Source: UBA3941 sp002385665
Lineage (GTDB): Bacteria; Bacillota; Clostridia; Caldicoprobacterales; UBA3941
DNA length: 64,000 nucleotides
Reading direction: 5' to 3'
NCBI GenBank assembly: GCA_050949255.1
Contig: JBMNFJ010000013.1
Coordinates: 26,108-90,107, forward strand
In this document: positions 52,779 to 61,964 of the stretch, piece by piece
Numbering within the stretch: position 1 is the first letter of the stretch
Layout: the number at the start of each line of letters is the position of its first letter
The notes under the pieces: model-generated
Seen by the model: only the letters and a program-made list of their open reading frames with translations
The model's database searches: none
Told to the model about the DNA's origin: nothing
Program-made: the position numbers and the translations under genes

Positions 52779-55700
52779 ATGGCCAAATGGACCGATGAGT
52801 TTAAAAACCCGTCTAAGGAGTATCGCGCCATACCATTTTGGTCCTGGAACGATAAACTTGATCCGGATTTCTTAAGATGGCAAATCAGGGAGATGGACAA
52901 GGCAGGCTTGGGCGGATATTTCATGCATGCCCGGGGAGGATTGCAAACAGAATATCTAAGCGAGGAATGGATGGAATGTATCAGGGCCTGTATAGACGAA
53001 GGGAATAAAATTGGAATGGGCTCCTGGTGTTATGACGAGGAAGGTTGGCCCAGTGGCTTTGCAGGCGGTATCATCACCGGTATGGGGGATAAATACCATG
53101 TTAGGTGGTTGGAAATCGAAGAATGCCATGATCTAAAGGACTTGGACAATAGTCAGGTGCTGGGAATCTATCGGTTTGATCCTAAAACCAATGAGGTTCA
53201 TCATACATTGATGGATGAGGGCTATAAACCGGAAGAGGGTACAAAAATTTATGTGATGAAACATAAATCCAACCCCTATTATATAGACATACTAAATCCG
53301 GATGTAGTTAAGGCATTCATAGAGAGTACCTATGAAAAATATTATAATACCTTTAAGGAAGACTTCGGCAAAGGTATGCCCGGATTTTTCACCGATGAAC
53401 CCCAGTATTCCAGGGGCAGGATTCCCTGGTCATACATAATTCCTGAAAGATTTAAGAGCCAATATGGGTATGATTTGATCCCCTTCTTGCCGGCATTATT
53501 TATTGAATGCAAAGGGTATGAGAGGGTTCGATATGATTTTTGGGCCTTGGTAAATGAACTCTATGTGGGGTCCTTTGGCAAGCAGATATACGATTGGTGC
53601 GAAGAACATAATTGCCAACTTACAGGTCATCTTATGTCTGAAGAAAGTATCCATGGACAAATGGGTGCAACGGCGGGGGCTATGCCCTTTTATGAATACA
53701 TGCATATACCCGGCATTGATTGGCTTGGAAGATCCATCAGTAGTCCTCTTGTACCCAAACAGGTGGGTTCAGTCGCCAGTCAACTGGGTAAAAAGTTTGT
53801 ATTATCGGAAACCTTTGCCCTAAGCGGTTGGAATGTCAGCTTTGAAGAGCTGAAATGGATTGCTGAATGGCAATATGTAAATGGTGTAAATTTGATGTGC
53901 CAGCATCTGGAAGGTTATACATTGAGGGGCCTTCGAAAGAGGGATTATCCACCGTCCCTGTTCTATCAGCAATCCTGGTGGGAAGAGTACAGACTTTTCA
54001 ACGATTATTTCGCAAGGCTGGGGGTTCTTCTGACTTCGGGGAAAGACGGAAGTAATGTGCTACTGCTTCATCCTATAAAAAGCGGTTGGATTACCCATAA
54101 TGGGGGCTGTAGCGAAGCCCTGCAAAAAATCGACAGGGATTTCGTTGAGGCAACCGAGATGCTGTCAGGCCTGCATATCGGACATCATTATGGAGATGAA
54201 ACCATCATCAGAAAACACGGCAAAGTTACAGGCAATGAATTTGTGGTTGGCTTATGCAATTATAAAGCAGTGGTTATGCCGTCCATGGTAAGCATTGATG
54301 AATCAACTGTAGATCTGTTGGGCCAATTTATTCAAAACGGGGGTAAAGTTATAAGCATTGGGGATTTCCCCACATTTAGTACCAATAGCGAGAGACTTAA
54401 ATGGCTCAGAGAAAATGTTGTCCACATGGATATGTGTAGGGACAAACTATACGGTCACCTTGTTGATATGCAAATACCCGGGATAAGTATATCTGACGGT
54501 AACGGAGAGATCTCATCAATACATTATATGGAACGGGATTTAGGCAATGAGAAGATATACTTCATGGTCAACCATGACCAGGAAGGGACCTTCAATGCCA
54601 CCATCTCGATACCCAATGAGGGACGCTTAAGAAAGATAATTGCTGAAACCGGTGAGATAATTGATTTGGATTTTGTTAGCGAAGACGGATATACCAAAGC
54701 CCAGTTGCAGTTCTTGCCCATGCAATCCCATATTTTAATCCTTGACGGGGCAGAGGTCAGAAAGAGAAAGGCCCAGGTTCCGGAGGAGCAAAGGCTAGCA
54801 CTTGCTAAGGAATGGGATATTGAGGAAGTGGGACTTAATTCCCTAACCCTTGATTATTGCCAATACCGCATTGATGGGGGACCATGGCAAGGGCCGCTAC
54901 CCATTATAAGGCTCATGGACATCCTCTTGGAATTAAGGTCAAGCTGCGAAATTGAACTTAAGTTTAATTTCCGGGTTGACATGGATTTGAATAAAAACAA
55001 GGAGTTTTTCCTGGCTATTGAAACGGCCGATGAATTCCAGATTACAGTCAATGGAAATCCATTGGAATACCATGACCAGGGCTGGTGGAAGGACAGCGCA
55101 TTTAAGAAGGTAGATATCAAGAAGTATGTAAACCTGGGCGACAATGAAGTCATATTAAAGCGCAGGTTCTATCAGGCACAAAAGGTCTATGACGTCCTCT
55201 TTGGGGAAGATGTACTGGAAACGGAAAAGAATAAACTAACATTTGATGTAGAACTGGAAAGCATTTATGTGGTGGGAGACTTTGGGGTTGTTAGCGAGTC
55301 GGCTTATACCCCGGGGGAAAGGAAAGCCCTCTTTACCGACGGGCCATTCGTAATTGTTGATATGCCAAAGAGCGTATTGGGTGAAGACCTGACCCAACAA
55401 GGATTCTGCTTCTTTGCAGATACTATCAAATTAGGTCAGGATTTTACCGTGGTCAAAAGGGAGGGCAGGCGGATTATTCTGGATTTGGACAAACCCGACG
55501 CTGTCCTGTATAAGGTGTTTATCAACGACCAGCCCGTTAAGACCTTTATGTGGGCGCCCTATTCCGTCGATATAACGGATTTTGTAAAGGCGGGGTCAAA
55601 CCGTATATCAATAGAGCTATTCTCCGGAAATCGAAATCTCTTAGGACCTCATCACCATATAGACGGGGAATTGTATTCTGTAGGTCCTTCCAGCTTCACC

Positions 55701-55787
55701 CATAAGCCGGGATGGGCTGACAGGCCGGGGTTGGATAATATATGGAGAGAAGGCTATTGCTTTGTAAGGTTCGGGCTGAACGGATAG
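52779..55787 (+). CDS. Large glycoside hydrolase, GH106-like
   Basis: A 1002-residue protein of the GH106-like (alpha-L-rhamnosidase-related) group. The N-terminal barrel begins RAIPFWSWNDKLDPDFLRWQ and REMDKAGLGGYFMHARGGL, then SWCYDEEGWPSGFAGG and the acidic GFFTDEPQYSRGRIPW (about 202-217), GHLMSEESIHGQMG, and LSETFALSGWNVSFEELKWI. From about 500 there is a glutaminase-like middle domain, and from about 700 a beta-sandwich with galactose-binding-like features. No signal peptide, so it acts inside the cell on imported glycosides. Specificity cannot be read. It lies 60 bases after the UlaG-like gene. Confidence 0.82.
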   Translation: MAKWTDEFKNPSKEYRAIPFWSWNDKLDPDFLRWQIREMDKAGLGGYFMHARGGLQTEYLSEEWMECIRACIDEGNKIGMGSWCYDEEGWPSGFAGGIITGMGDKYHVRWLEIEECHDLKDLDNSQVLGIYRFDPKTNEVHHTLMDEGYKPEEGTKIYVMKHKSNPYYIDILNPDVVKAFIESTYEKYYNTFKEDFGKGMPGFFTDEPQYSRGRIPWSYIIPERFKSQYGYDLIPFLPALFIECKGYERVRYDFWALVNELYVGSFGKQIYDWCEEHNCQLTGHLMSEESIHGQMGATAGAMPFYEYMHIPGIDWLGRSISSPLVPKQVGSVASQLGKKFVLSETFALSGWNVSFEELKWIAEWQYVNGVNLMCQHLEGYTLRGLRKRDYPPSLFYQQSWWEEYRLFNDYFARLGVLLTSGKDGSNVLLLHPIKSGWITHNGGCSEALQKIDRDFVEATEMLSGLHIGHHYGDETIIRKHGKVTGNEFVVGLCNYKAVVMPSMVSIDESTVDLLGQFIQNGGKVISIGDFPTFSTNSERLKWLRENVVHMDMCRDKLYGHLVDMQIPGISISDGNGEISSIHYMERDLGNEKIYFMVNHDQEGTFNATISIPNEGRLRKIIAETGEIIDLDFVSEDGYTKAQLQFLPMQSHILILDGAEVRKRKAQVPEEQRLALAKEWDIEEVGLNSLTLDYCQYRIDGGPWQGPLPIIRLMDILLELRSSCEIELKFNFRVDMDLNKNKEFFLAIETADEFQITVNGNPLEYHDQGWWKDSAFKKVDIKKYVNLGDNEVILKRRFYQAQKVYDVLFGEDVLETEKNKLTFDVELESIYVVGDFGVVSESAYTPGERKALFTDGPFVIVDMPKSVLGEDLTQQGFCFFADTIKLGQDFTVVKREGRRIILDLDKPDAVLYKVFINDQPVKTFMWAPYSVDITDFVKAGSNRISIELFSGNRNLLGPHHHIDGELYSVGPSSFTHKPGWADRPGLDNIWREGYCFVRFGLNG

Positions 55788-55920
55788 ATTGGCAAGGATC
55801 TGCCTGAAGCATAAATGGCATTAGATTTATAGTTTTTATCTTGCCATTACGAAATAACGGGAACACTAGGTAGAACACGCATTACATTTATAGAGGAACA
55901 TAATAAAGGAGGAAGGCTCA

Positions 55921-56904
55921 ATGGATAAGAAGATAAAATGGGGTATATTAGGGGCGGGCAGTATAGCCCACAAATTCGCTGTCGGATTTGGCGGGGTGGA
56001 GGATGGCGAGCTATACGCTGTTGGTTCCAGGTCCATAGAAAAGGCCAATGAATTTGCCGACAAGTATGATATTCCTAAAAGATATGGAAGCTATGAGGAC
56101 TTGGCAGCCGATCCGGAGGTAGATGCCATATACGTTGCTACCCCCCATCCATTCCATAAACCTCACACCATTCTATGCCTTAATGCAGGCAAGGCCGTAC
56201 TCTGTGAAAAACCCATAGCCGTCAATGCCCGGGAAGTTAAGGAGATGGTGGAGTGTGCACGGGAAAACAGGGTTTTCTTCATGGAGGCCATGTGGACAAG
56301 ATTTCTACCTGTCTATGGCAAGGTAGAGGAGTGGCTGGAACAGGGTTTGATAGGCGATATCAGACTAGTGACTGCGGACTTTGGTTTCCGTGCAGATATC
56401 GATCCTAAAGGCCGATTATTCGACCCTAATCTTGCCGGAGGCGCATTATTGGATGTTGGCGTTTATGTGGTTAGCTTTGCCTCCCTATTCATGAAAACTG
56501 CACCGACCGGGATTGTCAGCATGGCTCATCTGGGGGAAACGGGGGTCGATGAGCAATCTTCCATGATTCTAGGCTACGACGGGGGGAGGATGGCTATTCT
56601 CTATACCGCAATCCGGACTAATACCATGCATGAGGCAAGGATAATTGGTACCGAGGGCTCTATCTATCTTCCAAGCTTTTGGAATACCACTACCGCTGTA
56701 CTCAAAAGGCCGGGGCAGGAGGATGAGGTAGTTGAGATTCCACATCTTGCAAATGGTTATTGCTATGAAATACAGGAGGTCAACAGATGTATCCGGGAGG
56801 GCAGGATCCAGAGCGACAGGATGCCCTGGGATGAATCCATATCCATTATGGAGACGATGGATGAAATAAGGGTCCAGTGGGGTCTTAAATATCCTATGGA
56901 ATAG
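55921..56904 (+). CDS. Gfo/Idh/MocA-family NAD(P)-dependent oxidoreductase
   Basis: A 327-residue sugar oxidoreductase. The Rossmann motif is KWGILGAGSIAHKFAVGF near residues 5-22. DAIYVATPHPFHKPHTILCLNAGKAVLCEKPIAVN carries the conserved EKP lysine, and GALLDVGVYVVSFA holds the catalytic Asp/His-region equivalent. Members oxidise or reduce cyclic polyols and sugars at a ring hydroxyl. GGAGGAAGG precedes the ATG. In the operon it may oxidise a sugar released by the GH106-like enzyme, whose lactone the UlaG-like protein could open. Confidence 0.93.
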   Translation: MDKKIKWGILGAGSIAHKFAVGFGGVEDGELYAVGSRSIEKANEFADKYDIPKRYGSYEDLAADPEVDAIYVATPHPFHKPHTILCLNAGKAVLCEKPIAVNAREVKEMVECARENRVFFMEAMWTRFLPVYGKVEEWLEQGLIGDIRLVTADFGFRADIDPKGRLFDPNLAGGALLDVGVYVVSFASLFMKTAPTGIVSMAHLGETGVDEQSSMILGYDGGRMAILYTAIRTNTMHEARIIGTEGSIYLPSFWNTTTAVLKRPGQEDEVVEIPHLANGYCYEIQEVNRCIREGRIQSDRMPWDESISIMETMDEIRVQWGLKYPME

Positions 56905-56931
56905 ACTAAAATATGGGAAGGGGCGATGGTA

Positions 56932-57909
56932 ATGGCTATGAAATATGGGAAGGTAAAGGGTTTGGAAAAGGATGTTTCAAGGATTGTATTAGGCACGGAT
57001 TATATGACGACTCAGAGGATGGAACAAAACTTTTCCATGCTGGACACCGCTTTTGAGCTGGGATGCAATACCCTGGACACGGCTCATGTATATGGTGGGG
57101 GCGACGGAGAAAGGGTTATAGGAAGGTGGATGGAATCCAGGAGAAACAGGGATAAGGTGGTGGTCCTTACTAAGGGGGCCCATCATAATGCAGACCGGAA
57201 GAGGGTAACTCCCTATGATATCACCTCAGATCTTTTTGATTCTCTAGCCCGCCTGAGGACGGATTATGTGGATATATACGTCCTCCATAGGGACGATCCA
57301 TCCTTGCCTGTAGGGCCTATAGTAGAGGTGCTGAATGAGCATCATGCAGCCGGAAGAATTAAGGCTTTTGGTGGTTCCAACTGGCATCATACCAGGATTC
57401 AGGAGGCCAACGAATATGCAGAAAAGCACGGTCTGGTACCTTTTACAGTGAGTAGCCCCAACTACAGCCTGGCAGAGCAGGTGGCGGATCCTTGGGGACC
57501 GGGCTGTGTCACCATAGGAGGTCCAAAGGAAGTAGAGGCCAGAAAATGGTATCTGGAAACCCAGACCCCTATATTTTCCTATTCAAGTTTAGGAAGGGGA
57601 TTCTTTTCGGGAAGGATATCCAGGAGCAACTTCGATGAAACCAAAAAGTTATTGGATAGGCCCAGCCTAACCGCTTATTGCCATGAGCAAAACTTTGCCA
57701 GGCTTGACAGGGTAGAGATTCTGGCAGAGGAAAAGGGCTTAACGGTGGCTCAGATTGCTATGGCATTTTTGATGAACCAGCCCCTCTATGTTTTCCCAAT
57801 TGTAGGTGCTGTAAACAGAAGGGAATTGGAGGAGAACATAGTAGCAGCCAATACGGAACTGACACAGGAAGAACTGGATTGGCTCGATCTTATAAGGGAC
57901 GAAAGATAA
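56932..57909 (+). CDS. Aldo/keto reductase
   Basis: A 325-residue TIM-barrel reductase. The catalytic tetrad is visible: Asp and Tyr in NTLDTAHVYGGGDGE, Lys in KVVVLTKGAHH, and His in DIYVLHRDDPSLPVG. The NADPH-binding end has FSYSSLGRGFFSG and GAVNRRELEENIVA. ATG 56932 is favoured by spacing from GAAGGGG. It is the last gene of the sugar operon and is followed by a strong terminator. Confidence 0.92.
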   Translation: MAMKYGKVKGLEKDVSRIVLGTDYMTTQRMEQNFSMLDTAFELGCNTLDTAHVYGGGDGERVIGRWMESRRNRDKVVVLTKGAHHNADRKRVTPYDITSDLFDSLARLRTDYVDIYVLHRDDPSLPVGPIVEVLNEHHAAGRIKAFGGSNWHHTRIQEANEYAEKHGLVPFTVSSPNYSLAEQVADPWGPGCVTIGGPKEVEARKWYLETQTPIFSYSSLGRGFFSGRISRSNFDETKKLLDRPSLTAYCHEQNFARLDRVEILAEEKGLTVAQIAMAFLMNQPLYVFPIVGAVNRRELEENIVAANTELTQEELDWLDLIRDER

Positions 57910-57918
57910 ATGGTATTG

Positions 57919-57948
57919 ATAAAGCCCGGACCACCACCCGGGCTTTAC
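57919..57948 (+). terminator. Terminator of the sugar operon
   Basis: AAAGCCCGG (57921-57929) pairs with CCGGGCTTT (57938-57946). It lies 11 bases after the aldo/keto reductase stop. Confidence 0.78.
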
Positions 57949-58023
57949 CAATGTTTTAGTGGAAGGCTATCGGATGGATCAATAAATCCAATTTGCTAGT
58001 TCTAATATAAAAATGGGGGGATT

Positions 58024-58464
58024 ATGGTGAAGGTAGCACGTAGGTCACTATTTATTTTACACGCTTTTGTTGGCATAGGTGCCTTGGCTGGAGGGTTGGC
58101 TGCAATAACTAATCCTGAGGAACCCTTGGGAGTGACAGTAGATGCACTAAAGAACTCGCCTTTTGAAAACTTTCTAATTCCGGGTATCATTTTATTTACA
58201 ATAATAGGGCTGGGAAATATCCTTAGTGCAACAACCCTGGCCTTAAATTCAAAGTTTCAAGGGTATATAAGCAGTGTCTTCAGTTGGGCGCTGGTCATTT
58301 GGATAGTTGTACAGTGTATAATGCTTGAGGATATTGTACCCCTGCATATCATATTCTTTATCATTGGATTGGTTGAGGCCATAATTTCGACTGGTATCCT
58401 ATTTGAACAGCGCCTGTTTCCAGCCGATTTTATCCTGAACATTTTGGCCAGAGAACAAAAATAA
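58024..58464 (+). CDS. Four-helix membrane protein of unknown function
   Basis: A 146-residue protein with four membrane helices: LFILHAFVGIGALAGGLAAI, FLIPGIILFTIIGLGNILSATTLAL, SVFSWALVIWIVVQCIML and LHIIFFIIGLVEAIISTGILF. The loop NPEEPLGVTVDALKNSPFENF after helix 1 is characteristic of a small uncharacterised clostridial/bacillar family. GGGGGGA precedes the ATG. It converges on the next gene, which is on the minus strand. Confidence 0.7.
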   Translation: MVKVARRSLFILHAFVGIGALAGGLAAITNPEEPLGVTVDALKNSPFENFLIPGIILFTIIGLGNILSATTLALNSKFQGYISSVFSWALVIWIVVQCIMLEDIVPLHIIFFIIGLVEAIISTGILFEQRLFPADFILNILAREQK

Positions 58465-58573
58465 AGGCATGGGATGTCTCTTCTCCTAGCCTTTATTCAA
58501 GCAGAATCCAGATAAGAGCATCTGGTTTAAATATATTTAATTTTGCTATAGTGAAATATAAAAGGACGGTATG

Positions 58574-59722
58574 CTACAGCCCAAATATTCTGACAGCCTC
58601 GTCCATATTATCCATTACAGATACGGAAAATGGGCATTTGCTCTCACAGCTACCACATTTTATACAGTCGGATCCATGAGCAGTGAGCTCCCTATAATGC
58701 TGACCAATGCCTTTATTAACTGCACTGGGATCCATAGCTGCGATATCCAGGTATTTTGTTACTGCAGCAATATCAATCCCTGCAGGACAGGGCAGGCAAT
58801 GGTTGCAATAAACACAGCTTCCCTTAAAATCGCTGCTCATTTCGCTGATGGCCGCCGTATAATCCAGATCATCCTGCTCTGCATTTAAATAGGATACAGC
58901 CTCTTCCACATGCTTTCTGCTTTGGGATCCAACCAAAACACTGGCTACAGCCGGCCTGGTCAAGGCATAATGTATGCATTGTTTAACGGTAAGGGCTTTT
59001 GAAAAGGGACTATGCTCCTGGGAAAGTAGTTTTCCACCTGCCAGGGTTTTCATTACAGTTATGGGTACATTGAGTTTTTCACAAGTTCTGTAGAGATCCA
59101 GACGTTTCTTATCAATCTCCAGGATGCTGTTTCTGTCATAATCCGTATCAAAATAGCTTAGGGCATCTATATCGCCAGGCACCATATCAAAGGCCGGGTT
59201 TATACTAAACATCAACAATTCAATGAGTCCCGATTCTACCATTTTCGTAGCGATAATGGGATTGTGGGAACTGGCGCCGATTGCCCTGATAACACCCTTT
59301 TGCTTCAATTGCCGTGCATAGCTGTAGATTTCAGTATTAAACACCTCATCGAAATGCTTCTCCGTATCAATGAAAAAAAGCATCCCAACATCAATATAAT
59401 CGGTACCCAAATCCGTTAAAAGGTTTTCGAAATATTTCTTGCAGGTATCAAGATCTCTGGATATGTCATATTGATGGTTTATATCTGTAGATCCAATATG
59501 GCCTTGAATAATGAACTTGTCGCGGTTGTCCTTTATGGCTTTACCTATATTTTGGCGGACTTCATGACCGGGCATAAATACGTCCATGATGTTTATTCCA
59601 TAATCCATGGCAGCGTCTATAGTTTCCTTTACAATTGCATATTCCTTGCCGTCAAGATGCTCTGTTCCAAGGCCTATAATGCTAGCTTCCATTCCTGTGT
59701 TACCCAATTTTCGATATCTCAC
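58574..59722 (-). CDS. Aldo/keto reductase with C-terminal 2x[4Fe-4S] ferredoxin domain
   Basis: A 382-residue oxidoreductase. The barrel begins VRYRKLGNTGMEASIIGLGTEHL. The usual tetrad Tyr is replaced (NIMDVFMPGHEV), while TDYIDVGMLFFIDTE takes the place of the HxxD segment. The C-terminal domain has two clusters: CVYCNHCLPCPAGIDI and CIKCGSCESKCPF. Such fused reductases may use ferredoxin as electron donor. I prefer the GTG at 59722 because AGGGGG sits at proper spacing; an ATG at 59752 would add ten residues. The loss of canonical catalytic residues suggests a changed mechanism. Confidence 0.88.
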   Translation of the reverse strand: MRYRKLGNTGMEASIIGLGTEHLDGKEYAIVKETIDAAMDYGINIMDVFMPGHEVRQNIGKAIKDNRDKFIIQGHIGSTDINHQYDISRDLDTCKKYFENLLTDLGTDYIDVGMLFFIDTEKHFDEVFNTEIYSYARQLKQKGVIRAIGASSHNPIIATKMVESGLIELLMFSINPAFDMVPGDIDALSYFDTDYDRNSILEIDKKRLDLYRTCEKLNVPITVMKTLAGGKLLSQEHSPFSKALTVKQCIHYALTRPAVASVLVGSQSRKHVEEAVSYLNAEQDDLDYTAAISEMSSDFKGSCVYCNHCLPCPAGIDIAAVTKYLDIAAMDPSAVNKGIGQHYRELTAHGSDCIKCGSCESKCPFSVSVMDNMDEAVRIFGL

Positions 59723-59832
59723 TGTAATACCCCCTATAAATCTTTTGTGCATAGGATTTCTATACTTTGACTGATGAGTAAGTGCAGATTTAGCATCTGC
59801 TACAATTGCTATGCAGTTGCATCATAATATAT

Positions 59833-60095
59833 ATTATATCATAAGTGCAAGCCTTAATTGGCTTGCTTCACACCGATTCAATAAATGCATCAGATAAAAC
59901 CCTAAAGGTTTTATCTCCCTAGTCGCATTTATTATATCATAAGTGCAAGCCCTAGTTTTCTCCAAAAACACATTATCATTAACCTTTGCTATACAAAACT
60001 ATAATGATATTTTTTGAAACCTCAAAGCAAACGTTGTTCATAGGATATGATAAGAGATCAATAGCCATTACCGACATATAACTGACTGGCATAAC
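59833..60095 (+). repeat. Structured non-coding region: direct repeats, nested hairpin and element copy B
   Basis: A 21-base direct repeat, ending ATCATAAGTGCAAGCC, occurs at 59833-59853 and 59931-59951. The first copy continues into a hairpin (GCAAGCC 59847-59853 with GGCTTGC 59860-59866). Between the repeats lies a nested hairpin: outer ATAAATGC (59881-59888) with GCATTTAT (59925-59932), inner AGATAAAACC (59892-59901) with GGTTTTATCT (59907-59916). From 59947 the sequence follows the element seen at 12489-12665. Near 60075-60110 it carries CAATAGCCATTA, CTGACTGG and the palindrome TAACGCGTTA. No coding frame is convincing here. Confidence 0.5.
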
Positions 60096-60190
60096 GCGTT
60101 AATTGCAACAGTGTCATAGACGAATTGATCCTTAAGGGAAAAAAATATACTCTTCTTGTGAAACCAATGATAAAATAAATAAAAATAAAG

Positions 60191-60219
60191 TCAACACTTT
60201 CTGCTTCTCATTCGTCTTA
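60191..60219 (+). promoter_or_regulatory. Candidate ECF-type promoter, possibly autoregulatory
   Basis: TCAACA (60191-60196) and CGTCTTA (60213-60219) are spaced 17 bases apart measured from AAC to CGTC, as in ECF sigma promoters with an AAC -35 core and a CGTC -10. It lies about 30 bases before an ECF sigma gene. Confidence 0.5.
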
Positions 60220-60250
60220 TAGGTAAAGACATTGCCAAAGGAGGGGTAAC

Positions 60251-60721
60251 TTGATCGATAAATTATACAGGGACTATCGTAATAAACTTCTGTGGTTCTG
60301 TCTAAACCTCTCCCGAAACAATCCTTCAATTGCTGAGGATATCGTACAGGAGACCTTTATGAAGGCCTTGGGAAATGCCCATATTCTAAATGAATTAACA
60401 GATGGGCAATGCCTGTCATGGCTATACAGAACTGCCAAAAACAACTTTATTGACAGGGTAAGGCGCGCTGCTAATGCACCCAGGACAGAAATGCCCCTGA
60501 TCAAAGAAGATGATCTAAGCAAAATCTTCGTAAGTCAGTTATGTGCCAGCCTGCCGGAAAAGGAGAGGACCATATTCTGGATGAGGTATATAGAAGGGTA
60601 TACTTCAAGGGAATTGGGTGAACTGTTTAATTTATCTCCTTCAACGGTTAGGTCCAGACTATCTTCAGCCAGAAGGAAAATGTCTGAATTATATTATAAG
60701 GAGAAAGAGAAAGGTGATTGA
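60251..60721 (+). CDS. ECF-type RNA polymerase sigma factor
   Basis: A 156-residue ECF sigma. Region 2 is NKLLWFCLNLSRNNPSIAEDIVQETFMKALGNAH with SWLYRTAKNNFIDRVRR, and region 4 is LPEKERTIFWMRYIEGYTSRELGELFNLSPSTVRSRLSSARRKM. The start is TTG with GGAGGGG upstream. Its stop lies one base before the GTG of the repeat-protein gene, so the two are cotranscribed. There is no zinc-finger anti-sigma gene here, so the repeat protein may take a regulatory role or be the target. This is inference from context. Confidence 0.92.
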   Translation: MIDKLYRDYRNKLLWFCLNLSRNNPSIAEDIVQETFMKALGNAHILNELTDGQCLSWLYRTAKNNFIDRVRRAANAPRTEMPLIKEDDLSKIFVSQLCASLPEKERTIFWMRYIEGYTSRELGELFNLSPSTVRSRLSSARRKMSELYYKEKEKGD

Positions 60722-60722
60722 T

Positions 60723-61936
60723 GTGGAAAAAAAGAATTTAGTAATCAATGCTGCTGTCTGTGATGCCAGGAGAGTTTCAGAGACGGTACTTGGGTCCTAC
60801 AAGGATATAAGCATAAACGCAGCTGTAGTTCTTGTCTCACAAGAGACCAAGGATCTTTTGGCGAAATACAACGTAACTATGAATACAGCAGAGGTATTAG
60901 AGGCCCCTAAGGATATTGACATCATGGTTCAGAACGGTGCCTACGAGATTAATGACAGCACCTTGCTATCAAAACCTGTAATACTAATTACCAATGGAAG
61001 TCTGAATATAGAAACAAGATCCCAGGAGGTGCTGGAGAAGTTTACCTATATTCATGCAAACGGGTCGGTCTCTTACCCCGATGATATAACGGAGAAATTG
61101 CCCATAATTAAAGTAAATGGCAGCATAGAGTCCTATCCCGGGGATGCCATCAAGCTCAGCAGCAATTTGGTCCTGGATAAGGCCTTCATCCTAAGGGCTA
61201 AGGGTGAAAAGTACTATGTGAAGGATAAGGTTGTTATCCCGGATAAGGATTTGGATGTAACCCCTTTAATTGAGCTGGGAGCCAGGTTTATTACCAGGAA
61301 GGCTGTTATAGCCGAAGGTTTATTGGAAGAGGCTTTACCCCTTTTTGATGAGCGCGTGGAGATAAAGACTATACCTGATGGGCTTGTTTATACGGATGGT
61401 AAGGTGCTGGATAAGGCCTTAATTAGAAAACATGGAGACAGCTTATATGTAGATGGAAATCTGTATATAGACCTGGAAAACGAAGCAGCCCTGGATGGTT
61501 TAGTCAAGGGCTAAGGTAGAGGGAAACGTGCTTAATAAGCAGCAAGCTTGTAGAAAAATTTCATGATAAAGATGTAGAATATAATGCTTTGGAAGAGGTC
61601 AAGGGACATCGAGTTGGCGGTAAGGGTTTCATGACCATCGATAAACGGATACTGGATAGATATGAGGATGGAATTAGGATTGGCGAATGCGGTATCGTAA
61701 TGATAAAAGACGATATAACACCGGAAGATATAGTGGAAAAACTGGAATTTATAGCTTGTGGTGTTGTAATCTGTAGCGAGGAACAAAAGGGCACCGTAGA
61801 AACCGTTTCAAAGGATGTAGGTATGATTATGGATAATCAACAGGTGAATTTGGGCACATTTAATAAATTAGTAGAAGGACCCGACCTGGGGGATAAGGAT
61901 ACAAAGGTAATCAATGCCGCCAGCTACACCATGTAG
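60723..61936 (+). pseudogene. Beta-solenoid-like repeat protein, frameshifted in two places
   Basis: From GTG 60723 (AAAGGTG upstream) 263 residues are open. The protein consists of about a dozen degenerate units of 20-40 residues built on a (V/I)xxNG(S/A) core: INAAVCDARRV, ISINAAVVLVS, ILITNGSLNIE, IHANGSVSYPDD, IKVNGSIESYP, LYVDGNLYIDL. After the stop at 61512-61514 the pattern continues in two other frames (KVEGNVLNKQQA, then KLVEKFHDKDVEYNALEEVK and IACGVVICSEEQ) to 61936. Two indels near 61513 and 61543 therefore split one gene of about 400 codons. The fold resembles bactofilin-like polymer-forming solenoids. Similar uncharacterised clostridial proteins exist, from memory. Function unknown. 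Confidence 0.68.
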
Positions 61937-61964
61937 GTAACTGGTTAAATTATTGGCTGGATAG

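Noticed and set aside
58571..58888. A 105-codon plus-strand frame
   Set aside because: It is antisense to the Fe-S cluster region of the aldo/keto reductase, which is clearly coding on the minus strand.
59833..59951. Cobalamin riboswitch or another known riboswitch in the repeat leaders
   Set aside because: I looked for the B12 box and other known aptamer cores in both element copies and found none, even though one copy precedes corrinoid genes.
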